From: Polaribacter glomeratus
GTDB lineage: Bacteria; Bacteroidota; Bacteroidia; Flavobacteriales; Flavobacteriaceae
Assembly (NCBI RefSeq): GCF_002954665.1
Contig: NZ_MSCM01000002.1
Location: 280,742 to 344,741, forward strand
DNA length: 64,000 bases
Direction: 5' to 3'
The notes beneath the pieces are model-generated. The model worked only from the letters and a program-made list of their open reading frames with translations. It ran no database searches and had not been told where the DNA came from. Positions 51,145-59,639 of the stretch are shown one piece after another (within the stretch, counting starts at the first letter, position 1; every line of letters starts with the position of its first letter). The position numbers and the translations under genes were made by a program.

Positions 51145-52421
51145 TTTGCAACTTGATTAGAAAATTGATTGATTTGCAATCCTGCATATTGATTTGGAAG
51201 TTCTTTAGCATTGATGACCCCATTATAAATATGATTTACATAAACTCTCCCTGATTTTTTTATAATAAAATTATTGGTAAAGACTGAACCGTAAATCGTT
51301 CCTTGCAATTCCGTATTTTTAGCACAATAGACTTCCCCAGTTATTTGTACTTTCTCTGCAATCTTAATTTGTGCATCATAATTGCTTTGTTTATTTTCTG
51401 ATTCATACACTAGGATTCCCCTAATATCTGTATTTTCCTGAATTTCAATTTGGTTAATTTCTCTATTTTGGATATTGTTTTGAGCTTGTTTTTGAACTTC
51501 TTTGTCTTGATCTAACAAAATTAGGGCAGAAGGATAGTGTAAGTTAACGTTTGATTTTACTTTTATCTGTTTGGTAGCAATTACTTGAAAGTTTCCAATG
51601 GTATTTTCCTCAATGATAATTTTGGGAGCTATCAAAATTACATCTTCCAATTTAGCAGAGGCTTGAACTGTAATGGTTTGCTTTGAAACAATTAAAATAT
51701 TTCCATTCAAATTGATGTTTCTTAATTGTATGGGATTTACATCTTCAAATAACAAGGTATTTTCCTTAAAAGATTGATGAACCTTTAAACCATCCTCTAA
51801 TTCAAAATATGTTGTGCTTTCTGTATAGTAATTCTTAATAAAATCTTTTAGAAATTCTATGTTTTTGATTTTAGGAAGTTGTGCGCTACTCGTCTTTTCA
51901 AGTCCATATATTAATTGGTTGCCATAGTAAGAAACTCCTGCAATATTTCCTGTTTTTACTCCTTGTTTGGGTATGGAAACTGTTCCTGTGATTTTTGTCT
52001 TCCCCACCAAAACTAAAGATGCGTTATTTTCCTTTAGGTATAAAGCATCTCTTTTTTTATTTTGAGTCCCTAAAAGTGCTACTTTTTGAAAAAATTCATT
52101 TTTCACTTTTGAAGTGGCAACTCCAAGATCAAAAATACCCCAATGCTTCTTTAGTATGGTTGTTGTCTTATATTCTTTTTCATTTTCATCTTCTGAAAAA
52201 TTAAGTGTTGTTTCAGTATTGTAATCGATGTTTTTTTGTTTTAAATACTCAAAACTCATTTGAACATTCGCAATGGCTTCTTTGGTAAAACCATGCTTAA
52301 TCGTCATTTTTTGTTGTAAATACACCAATGAAATAAATGCAAAAATAATAATAGCAATAATTACAGAAATGACTAATACATACTGTAATGCTCCTGCCTT
52401 TATTTTCTTTGCAATCTTCAT
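51132..52421 (-). CDS. Large pseudopilin-like tip protein with beta-helix-like domain
   Basis: 429 residues. The N-terminus (KIKAGALQYVLVISVIIAII) looks like a GspK/PilX-type signal and spine. The C-terminal ~280 residues are rich in short beta repeats of the TKITGTVSIPKQG, KLEDVILIAPKIIIEENT and TQLQGTIYGSVFT style, compatible with a bactofilin- or right-handed beta-helix fold. It sits at the GspK position in the operon but lacks clear GspK features. It may cap the pseudopilus and contact cargo. Confidence 0.6.
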   Translation of the reverse strand: MKIAKKIKAGALQYVLVISVIIAIIIFAFISLVYLQQKMTIKHGFTKEAIANVQMSFEYLKQKNIDYNTETTLNFSEDENEKEYKTTTILKKHWGIFDLGVATSKVKNEFFQKVALLGTQNKKRDALYLKENNASLVLVGKTKITGTVSIPKQGVKTGNIAGVSYYGNQLIYGLEKTSSAQLPKIKNIEFLKDFIKNYYTESTTYFELEDGLKVHQSFKENTLLFEDVNPIQLRNINLNGNILIVSKQTITVQASAKLEDVILIAPKIIIEENTIGNFQVIATKQIKVKSNVNLHYPSALILLDQDKEVQKQAQNNIQNREINQIEIQENTDIRGILVYESENKQSNYDAQIKIAEKVQITGEVYCAKNTELQGTIYGSVFTNNFIIKKSGRVYVNHIYNGVINAKELPNQYAGLQINQFSNQVAKWVD

Positions 52422-52880
52422 TTATTGCTTTGTAATGGTTTTGGTTACTTTTTCAAAGGTAACAACAATTTCTTCAGAATTCGCTTTTACCAGTTTTACG
52501 CCTTGCAGAGTTTCTCCTTTGTTTAGGATTTCTTGCTTTCCATTAACCGTCAAAATATAAGATTTGGTTTGAGAACCTCCTATCACTCCATTATAAACAA
52601 CATTTGGAAAAGTAATGGTAGGTTCAATTTTTTGAGGCGCTTTCTTTTTAGTAACTCTTTTCTTTTTTGGAAATCCTCCTAAAAAAGGATCTCTATATTC
52701 CTTTGTTAATTCATAAAAAGATTGTTCTGATAACTCTTGCTTTTGAAATTTATTTTCAATCGTTAAGGTTTCTAATTTTGGGATTGGTGGATTCATCCGT
52801 GAATAAATTTGATATCCAATCGCTCCCCAAATGATGACAACTGCTGTTAATAATAAATATGTTTTCTTTTGTTTTTTCAA
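52422..52880 (-). CDS. GspC/PilP-like protein
   Basis: 152 residues. One N-terminal transmembrane helix, Lys-rich linker and the typical YRDPFLGGF segment, then a small beta-domain (FPNVVYNGVIGGSQTKSYIL...GETLQGVKL) like the HR/PilP domain that links inner-membrane platform and secretin. Directly upstream of the large pseudopilin gene (1 bp). Confidence 0.7.
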   Translation of the reverse strand: MKKQKKTYLLLTAVVIIWGAIGYQIYSRMNPPIPKLETLTIENKFQKQELSEQSFYELTKEYRDPFLGGFPKKKRVTKKKAPQKIEPTITFPNVVYNGVIGGSQTKSYILTVNGKQEILNKGETLQGVKLVKANSEEIVVTFEKVTKTITKQ

Positions 52881-52977
52881 AATTATTTTGCTGTTGTGTA
52901 ATTGTTATCTGTTTAATCGTGTAATTGTTTTCCTTCTTTGAGTATTATTTATATTTCGTTACTTAAAATTCTCAACA

Positions 52978-54387
52978 TTAAATTAAAAAAGGATATACTT
53001 CTTCGACCGAAGTTATACCTTCTTTTACCAAGGCTATCATGTTTGATTTTAAGGTGGCAATCTTATTATCTTTTAAATATTGATGAATCTCTATTTTTTT
53101 TTCAATGATATTATTGACCAATTCTTCTGTAATGGGAATGATTTCATAAACCGCTTTTCTTCCTTGATACCCTGTTTGATAACAACTTGGACAACCCACA
53201 GCTTTGTAATGTTCTTCAATACCATTAAATTGTTCCAAATTCAGCTCTTTTTTTGTGAGCGTTGTTTCTAGTTTCTTGCATGAAGTACAGAGTTTTCTGA
53301 CTAATCGTTGCGCTACACTAACATTTAAAGTACTTGCGATTAAAAATGATGGAATTCCCATATCAATTAACCTAGAAATTGTTGCCCAAGCAGAATTTGT
53401 GTGAATGGTAGATAGTACCAAATGTCCTGTTAAAGAGGCTCTAATCGCCATATTTGCGGTGTCTACATCCCTAATCTCCCCAACCATAATAATATCAGGG
53501 TCTTGTCTTAAAAAAGTACGTAATGTGCTGGCAAAATCCAATCCTATATTTTGCTTTAACTGTACTTGATTGACGCCTTCCAAAGTATATTCAATTGGGT
53601 CTTCAATCGTTAAAATATTGGTATCATTTGTGTTTAATAATTTTAATGTGGCATACAAGGTGGTTGTTTTCCCTGAACCTGTGGGTCCCGAAATCAGCAC
53701 AATTCCATTTGGTTTTTGAACAGCAGTGGTGTAGGTTGTCAATTCTTTCTCTGTAAATCCTAAATTATCTAAAGAAGCATGTAAACTGTTTTTCGACAAA
53801 ATACGTAGGACTAACTTTTCTCCATGCAAAGTGGGTAAAGATGATACACGAATATCAAAATCTTCTTGCTCGGTCGTTAAATTAATCCGTCCATCTTGTG
53901 GCAATCTTTTCTCTGAAATATCCAAGCTTGCCATAATCTTAATTCGATTGATAATTTTTGGATATTCTTTCAAAGAAACCACATAGCGTTCCATTAACTT
54001 TCCATCAATACGTAAGCGAACTCTTGCTTGTTTTTCAAAAACCTCAAAATGAATATCACTACTTCCAATTTCTTTGGCTTCATAAATGATATTCAATAAA
54101 AAATCCTCTGAATAAGTAAGTGATTTTTGTTCTTTAGTCTTTGCTCTTTTTCTGTAATTCGTTTCTAAGTAACGTTGGATATTATTTTGGGTCTCTTGTT
54201 CTAAAATAATATGCTTCCCAAACACAATTGACAATTCTTGAGACAAGTTTTCTTGTTCTACAGCATCCGTTTTGAATGTCCATTGATTCCCTTCTTCCTT
54301 GTGAGGTACAATTCGATATTGATAAGCTTCCTCACTGGAGATGAGTTGTACTAAAGCTGTCGCGATTTCAAAGTGTTGTTCTTCCAT
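52978..54387 (-). CDS. gspE: Secretion ATPase GspE/PilB family
   Basis: 469 residues. Walker A GPTGSGKTTTLYATL (about 233), Asp box TIEDPIEYTLEGVNQVQL, Walker B QDPDIIMVGEIRD, His box LSTIHTNSAW, and the tetracysteine zinc motif CTSCKK/CPSCYQTGYQGR near the C-terminus. It powers assembly of the pseudopilus in the cytoplasm. Complete and intact. It overlaps the prepilin-peptidase gene by one base. Confidence 0.95.
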   Translation of the reverse strand: MEEQHFEIATALVQLISSEEAYQYRIVPHKEEGNQWTFKTDAVEQENLSQELSIVFGKHIILEQETQNNIQRYLETNYRKRAKTKEQKSLTYSEDFLLNIIYEAKEIGSSDIHFEVFEKQARVRLRIDGKLMERYVVSLKEYPKIINRIKIMASLDISEKRLPQDGRINLTTEQEDFDIRVSSLPTLHGEKLVLRILSKNSLHASLDNLGFTEKELTTYTTAVQKPNGIVLISGPTGSGKTTTLYATLKLLNTNDTNILTIEDPIEYTLEGVNQVQLKQNIGLDFASTLRTFLRQDPDIIMVGEIRDVDTANMAIRASLTGHLVLSTIHTNSAWATISRLIDMGIPSFLIASTLNVSVAQRLVRKLCTSCKKLETTLTKKELNLEQFNGIEEHYKAVGCPSCYQTGYQGRKAVYEIIPITEELVNNIIEKKIEIHQYLKDNKIATLKSNMIALVKEGITSVEEVYPFLI

Positions 54388-54869
54388 TAGAGGGCGTATA
54401 TATTTATTGAAGGAACTATTTTATTTACCATCAAAACAAGTGCTAAAAATAGGCTTTGTAGGCCTGCTAGTGGAACAGTGGTGTCTTTAAAGCGATGTTT
54501 CAATAAGCTAAAAACAAGAAAAGAAAAAAATATTGAAAATATAAAGACCATTAAAAAAGAGAGGATAGGTAAGCTTACCGCTAATAAGATAAAGAATAAC
54601 AAATCTCCTTTTCCAAAAACTTCAAAAATATTTTTCTTCATTTTTAGTTTTGCATACAGCCAAAGCACTAAAAAAATTAAAATGATAAAAATAATGTTGA
54701 CAAGGCTGTTTGATAGAAAAACAATAGGCTGCTGTGCTTGATAGTTCAAAAATCCTCCAAGTCCAAGTCCTAAAATTAATACCCATACAGAAACCTTTCT
54801 TTCTTTTATATCTTGATAAAAAAGAATTCCTAAAATGAGGATTAATAGTAGCTCAATAATGAGTCTCAT
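54387..54869 (-). CDS. gspO: Type IV prepilin peptidase (A24), short form
   Basis: 160 residues from ATG at 54869 (MRLIIELLLILILGILFYQD); a longer reading from 54923 invades the preceding gene. Membrane aspartyl protease: first Asp in LFYQDIKERKVS and the GxGD motif in VFGKGDLLFF. The cytoplasmic methylase domain of full-length enzymes is missing, as in TadV-like forms. It should cleave the pseudopilins at their Ala-preceded sites. Confidence 0.75.
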   Translation of the reverse strand: MRLIIELLLILILGILFYQDIKERKVSVWVLILGLGLGGFLNYQAQQPIVFLSNSLVNIIFIILIFLVLWLYAKLKMKKNIFEVFGKGDLLFFILLAVSLPILSFLMVFIFSIFFSFLVFSLLKHRFKDTTVPLAGLQSLFLALVLMVNKIVPSINIYAL

Positions 54870-54882
54870 ACTTTTTGTGCTG

Positions 54883-55404
54883 TTAATTTTTTTGTTCGAG
54901 TTTCTGAAGATAAAAATTTCCAATCAACTCTTCCTTGTTTTTCCTGTAATTTCTCTTTTTTTCAAAATCAACTGAAATCAATTTTCCCAGTTGTTGTCGT
55001 TCCAAGGTGTTCATTAATTTTATTAAAGAACTAAACTCTCCTTTGATTTCAAATGAATAGGTTTTTAAAATCGTATTGTTCTCTTCAAAGGTATGTGGTT
55101 CATTGAAAGAAATTATCTCAACAGGAACTATCTTTTGAAAAGAATTTAATTTTTGCAATAACGTTTGCTGAAAGGAATTCTCAATAGAAATTTCTTTCTT
55201 CTGTAAAATACTATCTAAATATTTATTTTCTTGTTGTAAGTCAAATATTCGCTGACTTGCGTTAGACAGCATTTCTTTCTCCTTCTTTAATTCACTGGCA
55301 CTATCTTTCAACTCCAATGTTTTCTTTATAGAAAACTGATAAGAAATCAACAAAAGGATTAAAAATCCAGCAACCAATCCGATATTTTTTTGCTGATCAG
55401 TCAT
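54883..55404 (-). CDS. GspM/PilO-like protein
   Basis: 173 residues. One N-terminal helix (NIGLVAGFLILLLISYQFSI), coiled coil (~30-75), then a ferredoxin-like domain (PVEIISFNEPHTFEENNTIL...YSFEIKGEFSSLIKLMNTLE) like PilO/GspM. It overlaps the upstream GspL-like gene by 8 bp. Assembles with it under the secretin. Confidence 0.75.
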   Translation of the reverse strand: MTDQQKNIGLVAGFLILLLISYQFSIKKTLELKDSASELKKEKEMLSNASQRIFDLQQENKYLDSILQKKEISIENSFQQTLLQKLNSFQKIVPVEIISFNEPHTFEENNTILKTYSFEIKGEFSSLIKLMNTLERQQLGKLISVDFEKKRNYRKNKEELIGNFYLQKLEQKN

Positions 55405-56566
55405 TGGTTGTGATTATAAATTCAAAACTAGCAGCCGTATTTGTTTTTTTTCCTATTCCATATTCTAAAATAGAGACTCCTTGAATCCATTCTTTTTTTT
55501 CTAAAACTGAAATCCAGTTAGAAAATGTGATATCGTCTTTACAGATTCCTTTTATAGCTATTTTATTTTCTTGAAATAAAATTGCTTTGTCTTTCTTTTG
55601 GATTCCTTCTTTGGGTTGATAATGAATTTGCGTCAACAATTTAGTTGTTGGAACTGACAGGCCTATTTCATCAAAATATTGTGATAATTTTGAATGAGAT
55701 GCAGCATTGACACTTTGTACTAAACTTTTCTTTTGGGTTACTTCTTTCTGTAATTTGTTTAATTGATTTTTATAGGTTGCACTCAATTGCAATTCTCCTG
55801 ACAAATTCCCTACTTGATCCCGATAATGACTAAAAACAAAAAAATTAATTAACAAAGTGATTAATAAAAAACCTAATCCAATTTTTAAGCCGACATCAAA
55901 AAATCGTTTTTGAGTGTATTTTTTATCTAGTTCCGTATGAAAAGTACTTGAAGGGTTTTGTGTGTAATAAGATATAATTCCTGCCAATGACAAAACTTCT
56001 GTATTGGAAACTTCTAAATCATTAATCGTTAATGTGGTCGGTTGGGCTTCTTGTTTTCTTATTTCTTGAATCTTATCGTGTTCAAAGTTAATTAATGCGT
56101 TTGTAGTAACTAATTGCTCATGTTCTTGGATTCTAGCAATGTGTTTTACCACTAGATTTCCCAATGAAAAATCGATCACATTAATTCCTTCTTTTGCATA
56201 GTTGGAGATAATTGCATCAACTGTTTCTTTTCTTGCAATGACAACAAAGGATACTTCCTGATTTGCATAAACTTCGTAGTAAAAATCTCCGAGACTAATA
56301 TTGGGAAAAGCATTTCTAACAACTGCCTTTTCGTCATCCTGCAAAAAAGAGACTTTTTTTGATAAAATTTGCTCATCATTGAGAATCAGAAAAATGTGTT
56401 TCTGTCCTTTGATATTTTTAATGACTTGATCTTGTGAATCAGTAATGCCTTTTTGTAAAAGTTGTAATTCTTTCTTTTTTTGAACAAGTTGTAGAAAAAT
56501 AAAACTGCTCTTTTCAGCATGTTCAATCGCTGTATAGTTTCTACCATATTTGAAGAGTTGTCCCAT
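55397..56566 (-). CDS. GspL/PilM-PilN-like protein
   Basis: 389 residues. The cytoplasmic actin-like part (about 1-215, KNIKGQKHIFLILND, then VDFSLGNLVVKH) is followed by one membrane helix (about 230-250) and a PilN-like periplasmic domain with coiled coil. It couples the ATPase to the platform. Position between gspD and gspM is standard. Moderate similarity only, but the architecture is right. Confidence 0.75.
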   Translation of the reverse strand: MGQLFKYGRNYTAIEHAEKSSFIFLQLVQKKKELQLLQKGITDSQDQVIKNIKGQKHIFLILNDEQILSKKVSFLQDDEKAVVRNAFPNISLGDFYYEVYANQEVSFVVIARKETVDAIISNYAKEGINVIDFSLGNLVVKHIARIQEHEQLVTTNALINFEHDKIQEIRKQEAQPTTLTINDLEVSNTEVLSLAGIISYYTQNPSSTFHTELDKKYTQKRFFDVGLKIGLGFLLITLLINFFVFSHYRDQVGNLSGELQLSATYKNQLNKLQKEVTQKKSLVQSVNAASHSKLSQYFDEIGLSVPTTKLLTQIHYQPKEGIQKKDKAILFQENKIAIKGICKDDITFSNWISVLEKKEWIQGVSILEYGIGKKTNTAASFEFIITTND

Positions 56567-56570
56567 CGTC

Positions 56571-58676
56571 TTAATAAATAATTGTTGGCTTTATCAATAC
56601 TGATAGTTTACTCTTCGAAGCTGTTCTTGTACGTTTGCTAAAAAGATATTTAATGATTGGTATTCTTGCTAAAAAAGGAACTCCTGAACCAGAATTGTTT
56701 CTTGAAGTTTCTTCTATTCCTCCTAATATCACTACATCTCTGTCTTTTACTCGAATGGTGGATGTAAACTCTCTAGAATTGATTCCTGGTGGAGCTTCTG
56801 GATCGATACGAACGCCATTAAAATCTGACTGTAACACATTAATATTTAAGGTAATATTCCCATCTCCTGAAACTAATGGACGAATACCAATGGATAAATC
56901 GGCATCAATGGGAAAATAGTTTTTTACATCGGTAATAATTGGATTTAAGGTTCCGACTGTATTGGTTTGCGTAACTGCATAATAAGAACGTTCTCCTCTA
57001 GACAATGTGGCTTGATGACCATTGAGCGTTGAGAGTTTGGGCGTTGAGCGAATTTTTAAAGATCCATTAGTTTCCAACGCTTGAATTTTCGCATAAAAGT
57101 TAGGTACAACTTTACCAATATTTAACGAACCAAAGCCATTAAAACCTCCAATGATTTTATTAATACTAGTCGCTCCCAAATTAACTTCAGCACTTGGAAA
57201 TAAGGTTCCTTGATCTGTGGTAGGTGCCTCACCTAAACCTAACTCCAAGCCTGTTGAAACAGAATTTGAATTGCTGACTTCAATAATCATGACTTCGATT
57301 AAAATTACAGGTACTGGCTTGTCAATCGTTTTTAAAAACTTTTTAAAAGCTTCTATTTTTTGTGCATTCCCACTAACTAAAAAAGCATTTTGTTCAACAT
57401 CGGTGCTTATTTCTAATCCTTCTGTAATACTTTTTGGAATTAAGTCTAAAATAGCGTCTGATTGATTTGAATAATCTTGAAAGGAACTTCTATTATTAAC
57501 GTTTGAATTGTTATTGGCTCTGTTATTATTAAAACCTTGGTTATTCTGGTTAAAGTTAGCATTGTTATTAAATCCTTGATTTCCATTTTGGGAATTGAAT
57601 CCTTGGTTTCCTCCATTAAAACCTGAATTTCGATTGCTTTGAATCGGAGAGTTCATAATTTCAATGGCTCTGTGTTGTAATGGAATTGTGACACTACTCG
57701 TTAAGGAAGGTTGAGCAACATCTCCAAAATAATAGATGCCATTTCGCTTTTTAAAACTGAATTTTGTATTTTCTAAAATTTTAGTTAATAGTACATCATA
57801 AGAAATATTGCTTGCTTTTACTGTGGCATTTCCTGCACTGGTCAGCGGGCTACTTGTAAACATATTGATACTCAAATCAAAACTAATATCTTTGATAATC
57901 GAAGCAATGGCTACATTTTCAAAATCAACATCTACAATTTGTTTTACAGTATCCTGTACTTTGAAGTAAAAATTTGAATTTCGATAGCGTGCTGGTTTTT
58001 GCCTTCTTTCATCAGTAATTCCCTTTTGGTTAGGCTCTGTGGCACTTTCAAAAAGATAATAGTTATCTTTTGTTTTGGTTACGGATAGATTGTTTGCAAA
58101 TGCAATTTTATCAACAGCACTTTCAAAAGGTTTGTCTTTGATGTAGGAAGATAGTGTTTGGTTTTCAATCCCTGGAGCAAACACCAAATTTTTACCTGTA
58201 CTGTTGGTTATTTCTTTAAAAGCAACATGCAACGTGTCATTTTGTAAATCTACAGAGAATAAGTCTTTTTCTAAATTGTAGGTGGCTTTGATGTCTCTCG
58301 CTTCATATGGTTTTAGATATCTTTTAACGCTTAAAATAGAGCCTAACGTTTCTATTGTTAAGTTATATTCTTTACACAAATACAATAAGACGTTCTTTAC
58401 AGTGGCATCAGAGAAATTCTGTGATACTTTTATTTGATTTAAATTTGGAGCAATGCTTACATTGAGTTTGTGTTCTTTAGCAATCGCTCTTATAAAAATA
58501 GGAAGTTCTGTGTCATTTAAACTAAAATTTACTTTTTTGTTCAGTCCTGAAATTTCAGTGGATAAGCTATCCAATCGACTTTCTATTTGCCCAATTCGAT
58601 CTTCTTTTTCTTGTCCAAAACCACCTTGAACTACAAAAAATAAGAAAAACAATGTAAATGTATACCTTTTGATCAC
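56571..58676 (-). CDS. gspD: Secretin GspD
   Basis: 701 residues. Signal peptide (MIKRYTFTLFFLFFVVQGGFG), STN domain (ELPIFIRAIAKEHKLNVSIA), N-domains, and secretin core (VILIEVMIIEVSNSNSVSTG ... VKDRDVVILGGIEETSRN ... GVPFLARIPIIKYLFSKR). Between them lies an Asn/Gln/Gly-rich linker with GFNxxN repeats (about 345-395). Forms the outer-membrane channel. It starts 5 bp upstream of the GspL-like gene. A lipoprotein gene upstream may encode a pilotin-like partner. Confidence 0.93.
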   Translation of the reverse strand: MIKRYTFTLFFLFFVVQGGFGQEKEDRIGQIESRLDSLSTEISGLNKKVNFSLNDTELPIFIRAIAKEHKLNVSIAPNLNQIKVSQNFSDATVKNVLLYLCKEYNLTIETLGSILSVKRYLKPYEARDIKATYNLEKDLFSVDLQNDTLHVAFKEITNSTGKNLVFAPGIENQTLSSYIKDKPFESAVDKIAFANNLSVTKTKDNYYLFESATEPNQKGITDERRQKPARYRNSNFYFKVQDTVKQIVDVDFENVAIASIIKDISFDLSINMFTSSPLTSAGNATVKASNISYDVLLTKILENTKFSFKKRNGIYYFGDVAQPSLTSSVTIPLQHRAIEIMNSPIQSNRNSGFNGGNQGFNSQNGNQGFNNNANFNQNNQGFNNNRANNNSNVNNRSSFQDYSNQSDAILDLIPKSITEGLEISTDVEQNAFLVSGNAQKIEAFKKFLKTIDKPVPVILIEVMIIEVSNSNSVSTGLELGLGEAPTTDQGTLFPSAEVNLGATSINKIIGGFNGFGSLNIGKVVPNFYAKIQALETNGSLKIRSTPKLSTLNGHQATLSRGERSYYAVTQTNTVGTLNPIITDVKNYFPIDADLSIGIRPLVSGDGNITLNINVLQSDFNGVRIDPEAPPGINSREFTSTIRVKDRDVVILGGIEETSRNNSGSGVPFLARIPIIKYLFSKRTRTASKSKLSVLIKPTIIY

Positions 58677-58691
58677 GTTGAGTTTTGGGGT

Positions 58692-59045
58692 TTAGTTAAC
58701 TGAGAAACTATTGGTTTGATAACCTGTGGAATATCCTGAATTAGATGCTTTGATACGCCATTGGTATGCTCCAACTTCCAAGTCTTTCGTATAAATTGTG
58801 TTTGTGACTATAGAATCTAAAACGATTTGACTTGCTTGTTCAAAATCTGGTGTGGCAATTTGAATTTGATAATCTGTAGCTTCTAGTACTTCTTGCCAAT
58901 TAAATTGAATACTTCCAGCGACAACTTCTGAATTATTTGAGGGTGCTAATAAAAGCACTTGCTCATTAGAGATGTCTTCTTCAAAAAAAACTTCGCAATT
59001 ATAAAATAGCAATAGAACTGCAAAATAGATGAGTTTCTTTTTCAT
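58692..59045 (-). CDS. Lipoprotein with FN3-like domain, first gene of the T2SS operon
   Basis: 117 residues from the ATG at 59045 (MKKKLIYFAVLLLFYNCEVF, lipobox FYNC). The rest matches a fibronectin III/SusE-like beta-sandwich (LLLAPSNNSEVVAGSIQFNW, EATDYQIQIATPDFEQASQI, GAYQWRIKASNSGYST). It may tether or guide the secretin at the outer membrane (pilotin-like role inferred from position). Confidence 0.65.
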   Translation of the reverse strand: MKKKLIYFAVLLLFYNCEVFFEEDISNEQVLLLAPSNNSEVVAGSIQFNWQEVLEATDYQIQIATPDFEQASQIVLDSIVTNTIYTKDLEVGAYQWRIKASNSGYSTGYQTNSFSVN

Positions 59046-59133
59046 TTTTCTCAATTTCAACATTTAAAGGTTAAATGTAATAAATTATTATTATTTTTAT
59101 GCTTCGAAGGACAAAAAACATTCAAATTGCTTT

Positions 59134-59553
59134 ATGAAAAATTCATCGCAACCTCTTACTAAAAAAATTTCTGCATTTAATATGCAAGAATTGTTAGTGG
59201 TTTTAGTTATTATTGGAATTTTAATACTGATTGCTTTGCCAAATCTGATGCCCATTATTTCTAAAACAAAAGCTTTAGAGGCACAAAACCACTTGGTGCA
59301 TCTGTATGGATTACAACGAAATCATTTTTTTATGTATTCTAAATATTCTAATGATTTTAATGCTGTTGATTTTTTAGCGGAAAGAACTGTTAAAAATGGT
59401 GGTACTGCAAATTATGAATATGAGATTGTGCAAGCGACCAATAATTCTTTTAAAGCAAAAGCAATCGCTATAACAGATTTTGATGGAGATGGGATTTTTA
59501 ATGTGTGGGAAATTGATCAGGATAAAAATTTGAAAGAGATTGTGAAGGATTGA
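59134..59553 (+). CDS. gspG: Major pseudopilin GspG-like protein
   Basis: 139 residues. KKISAFNMQELLVVLVIIGI with Ala before the cleavage site and Glu5. The globular domain ends with a calcium-binding loop DFDGDGIFNVWEIDQDKN like that of GspG. It is divergent from the rest of the apparatus operon with an 88-bp gap that must contain both promoters. It is probably the main subunit of the pseudopilus. Confidence 0.85.
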   Translation: MKNSSQPLTKKISAFNMQELLVVLVIIGILILIALPNLMPIISKTKALEAQNHLVHLYGLQRNHFFMYSKYSNDFNAVDFLAERTVKNGGTANYEYEIVQATNNSFKAKAIAITDFDGDGIFNVWEIDQDKNLKEIVKD

Positions 59554-59639
59554 TTATATTACTAATGAAGAAATAATAAAGTTCTTAATATTTAAATTAA
59601 CTAACACTTTTAAATCATATTTTTTAAAAGTACATAATT

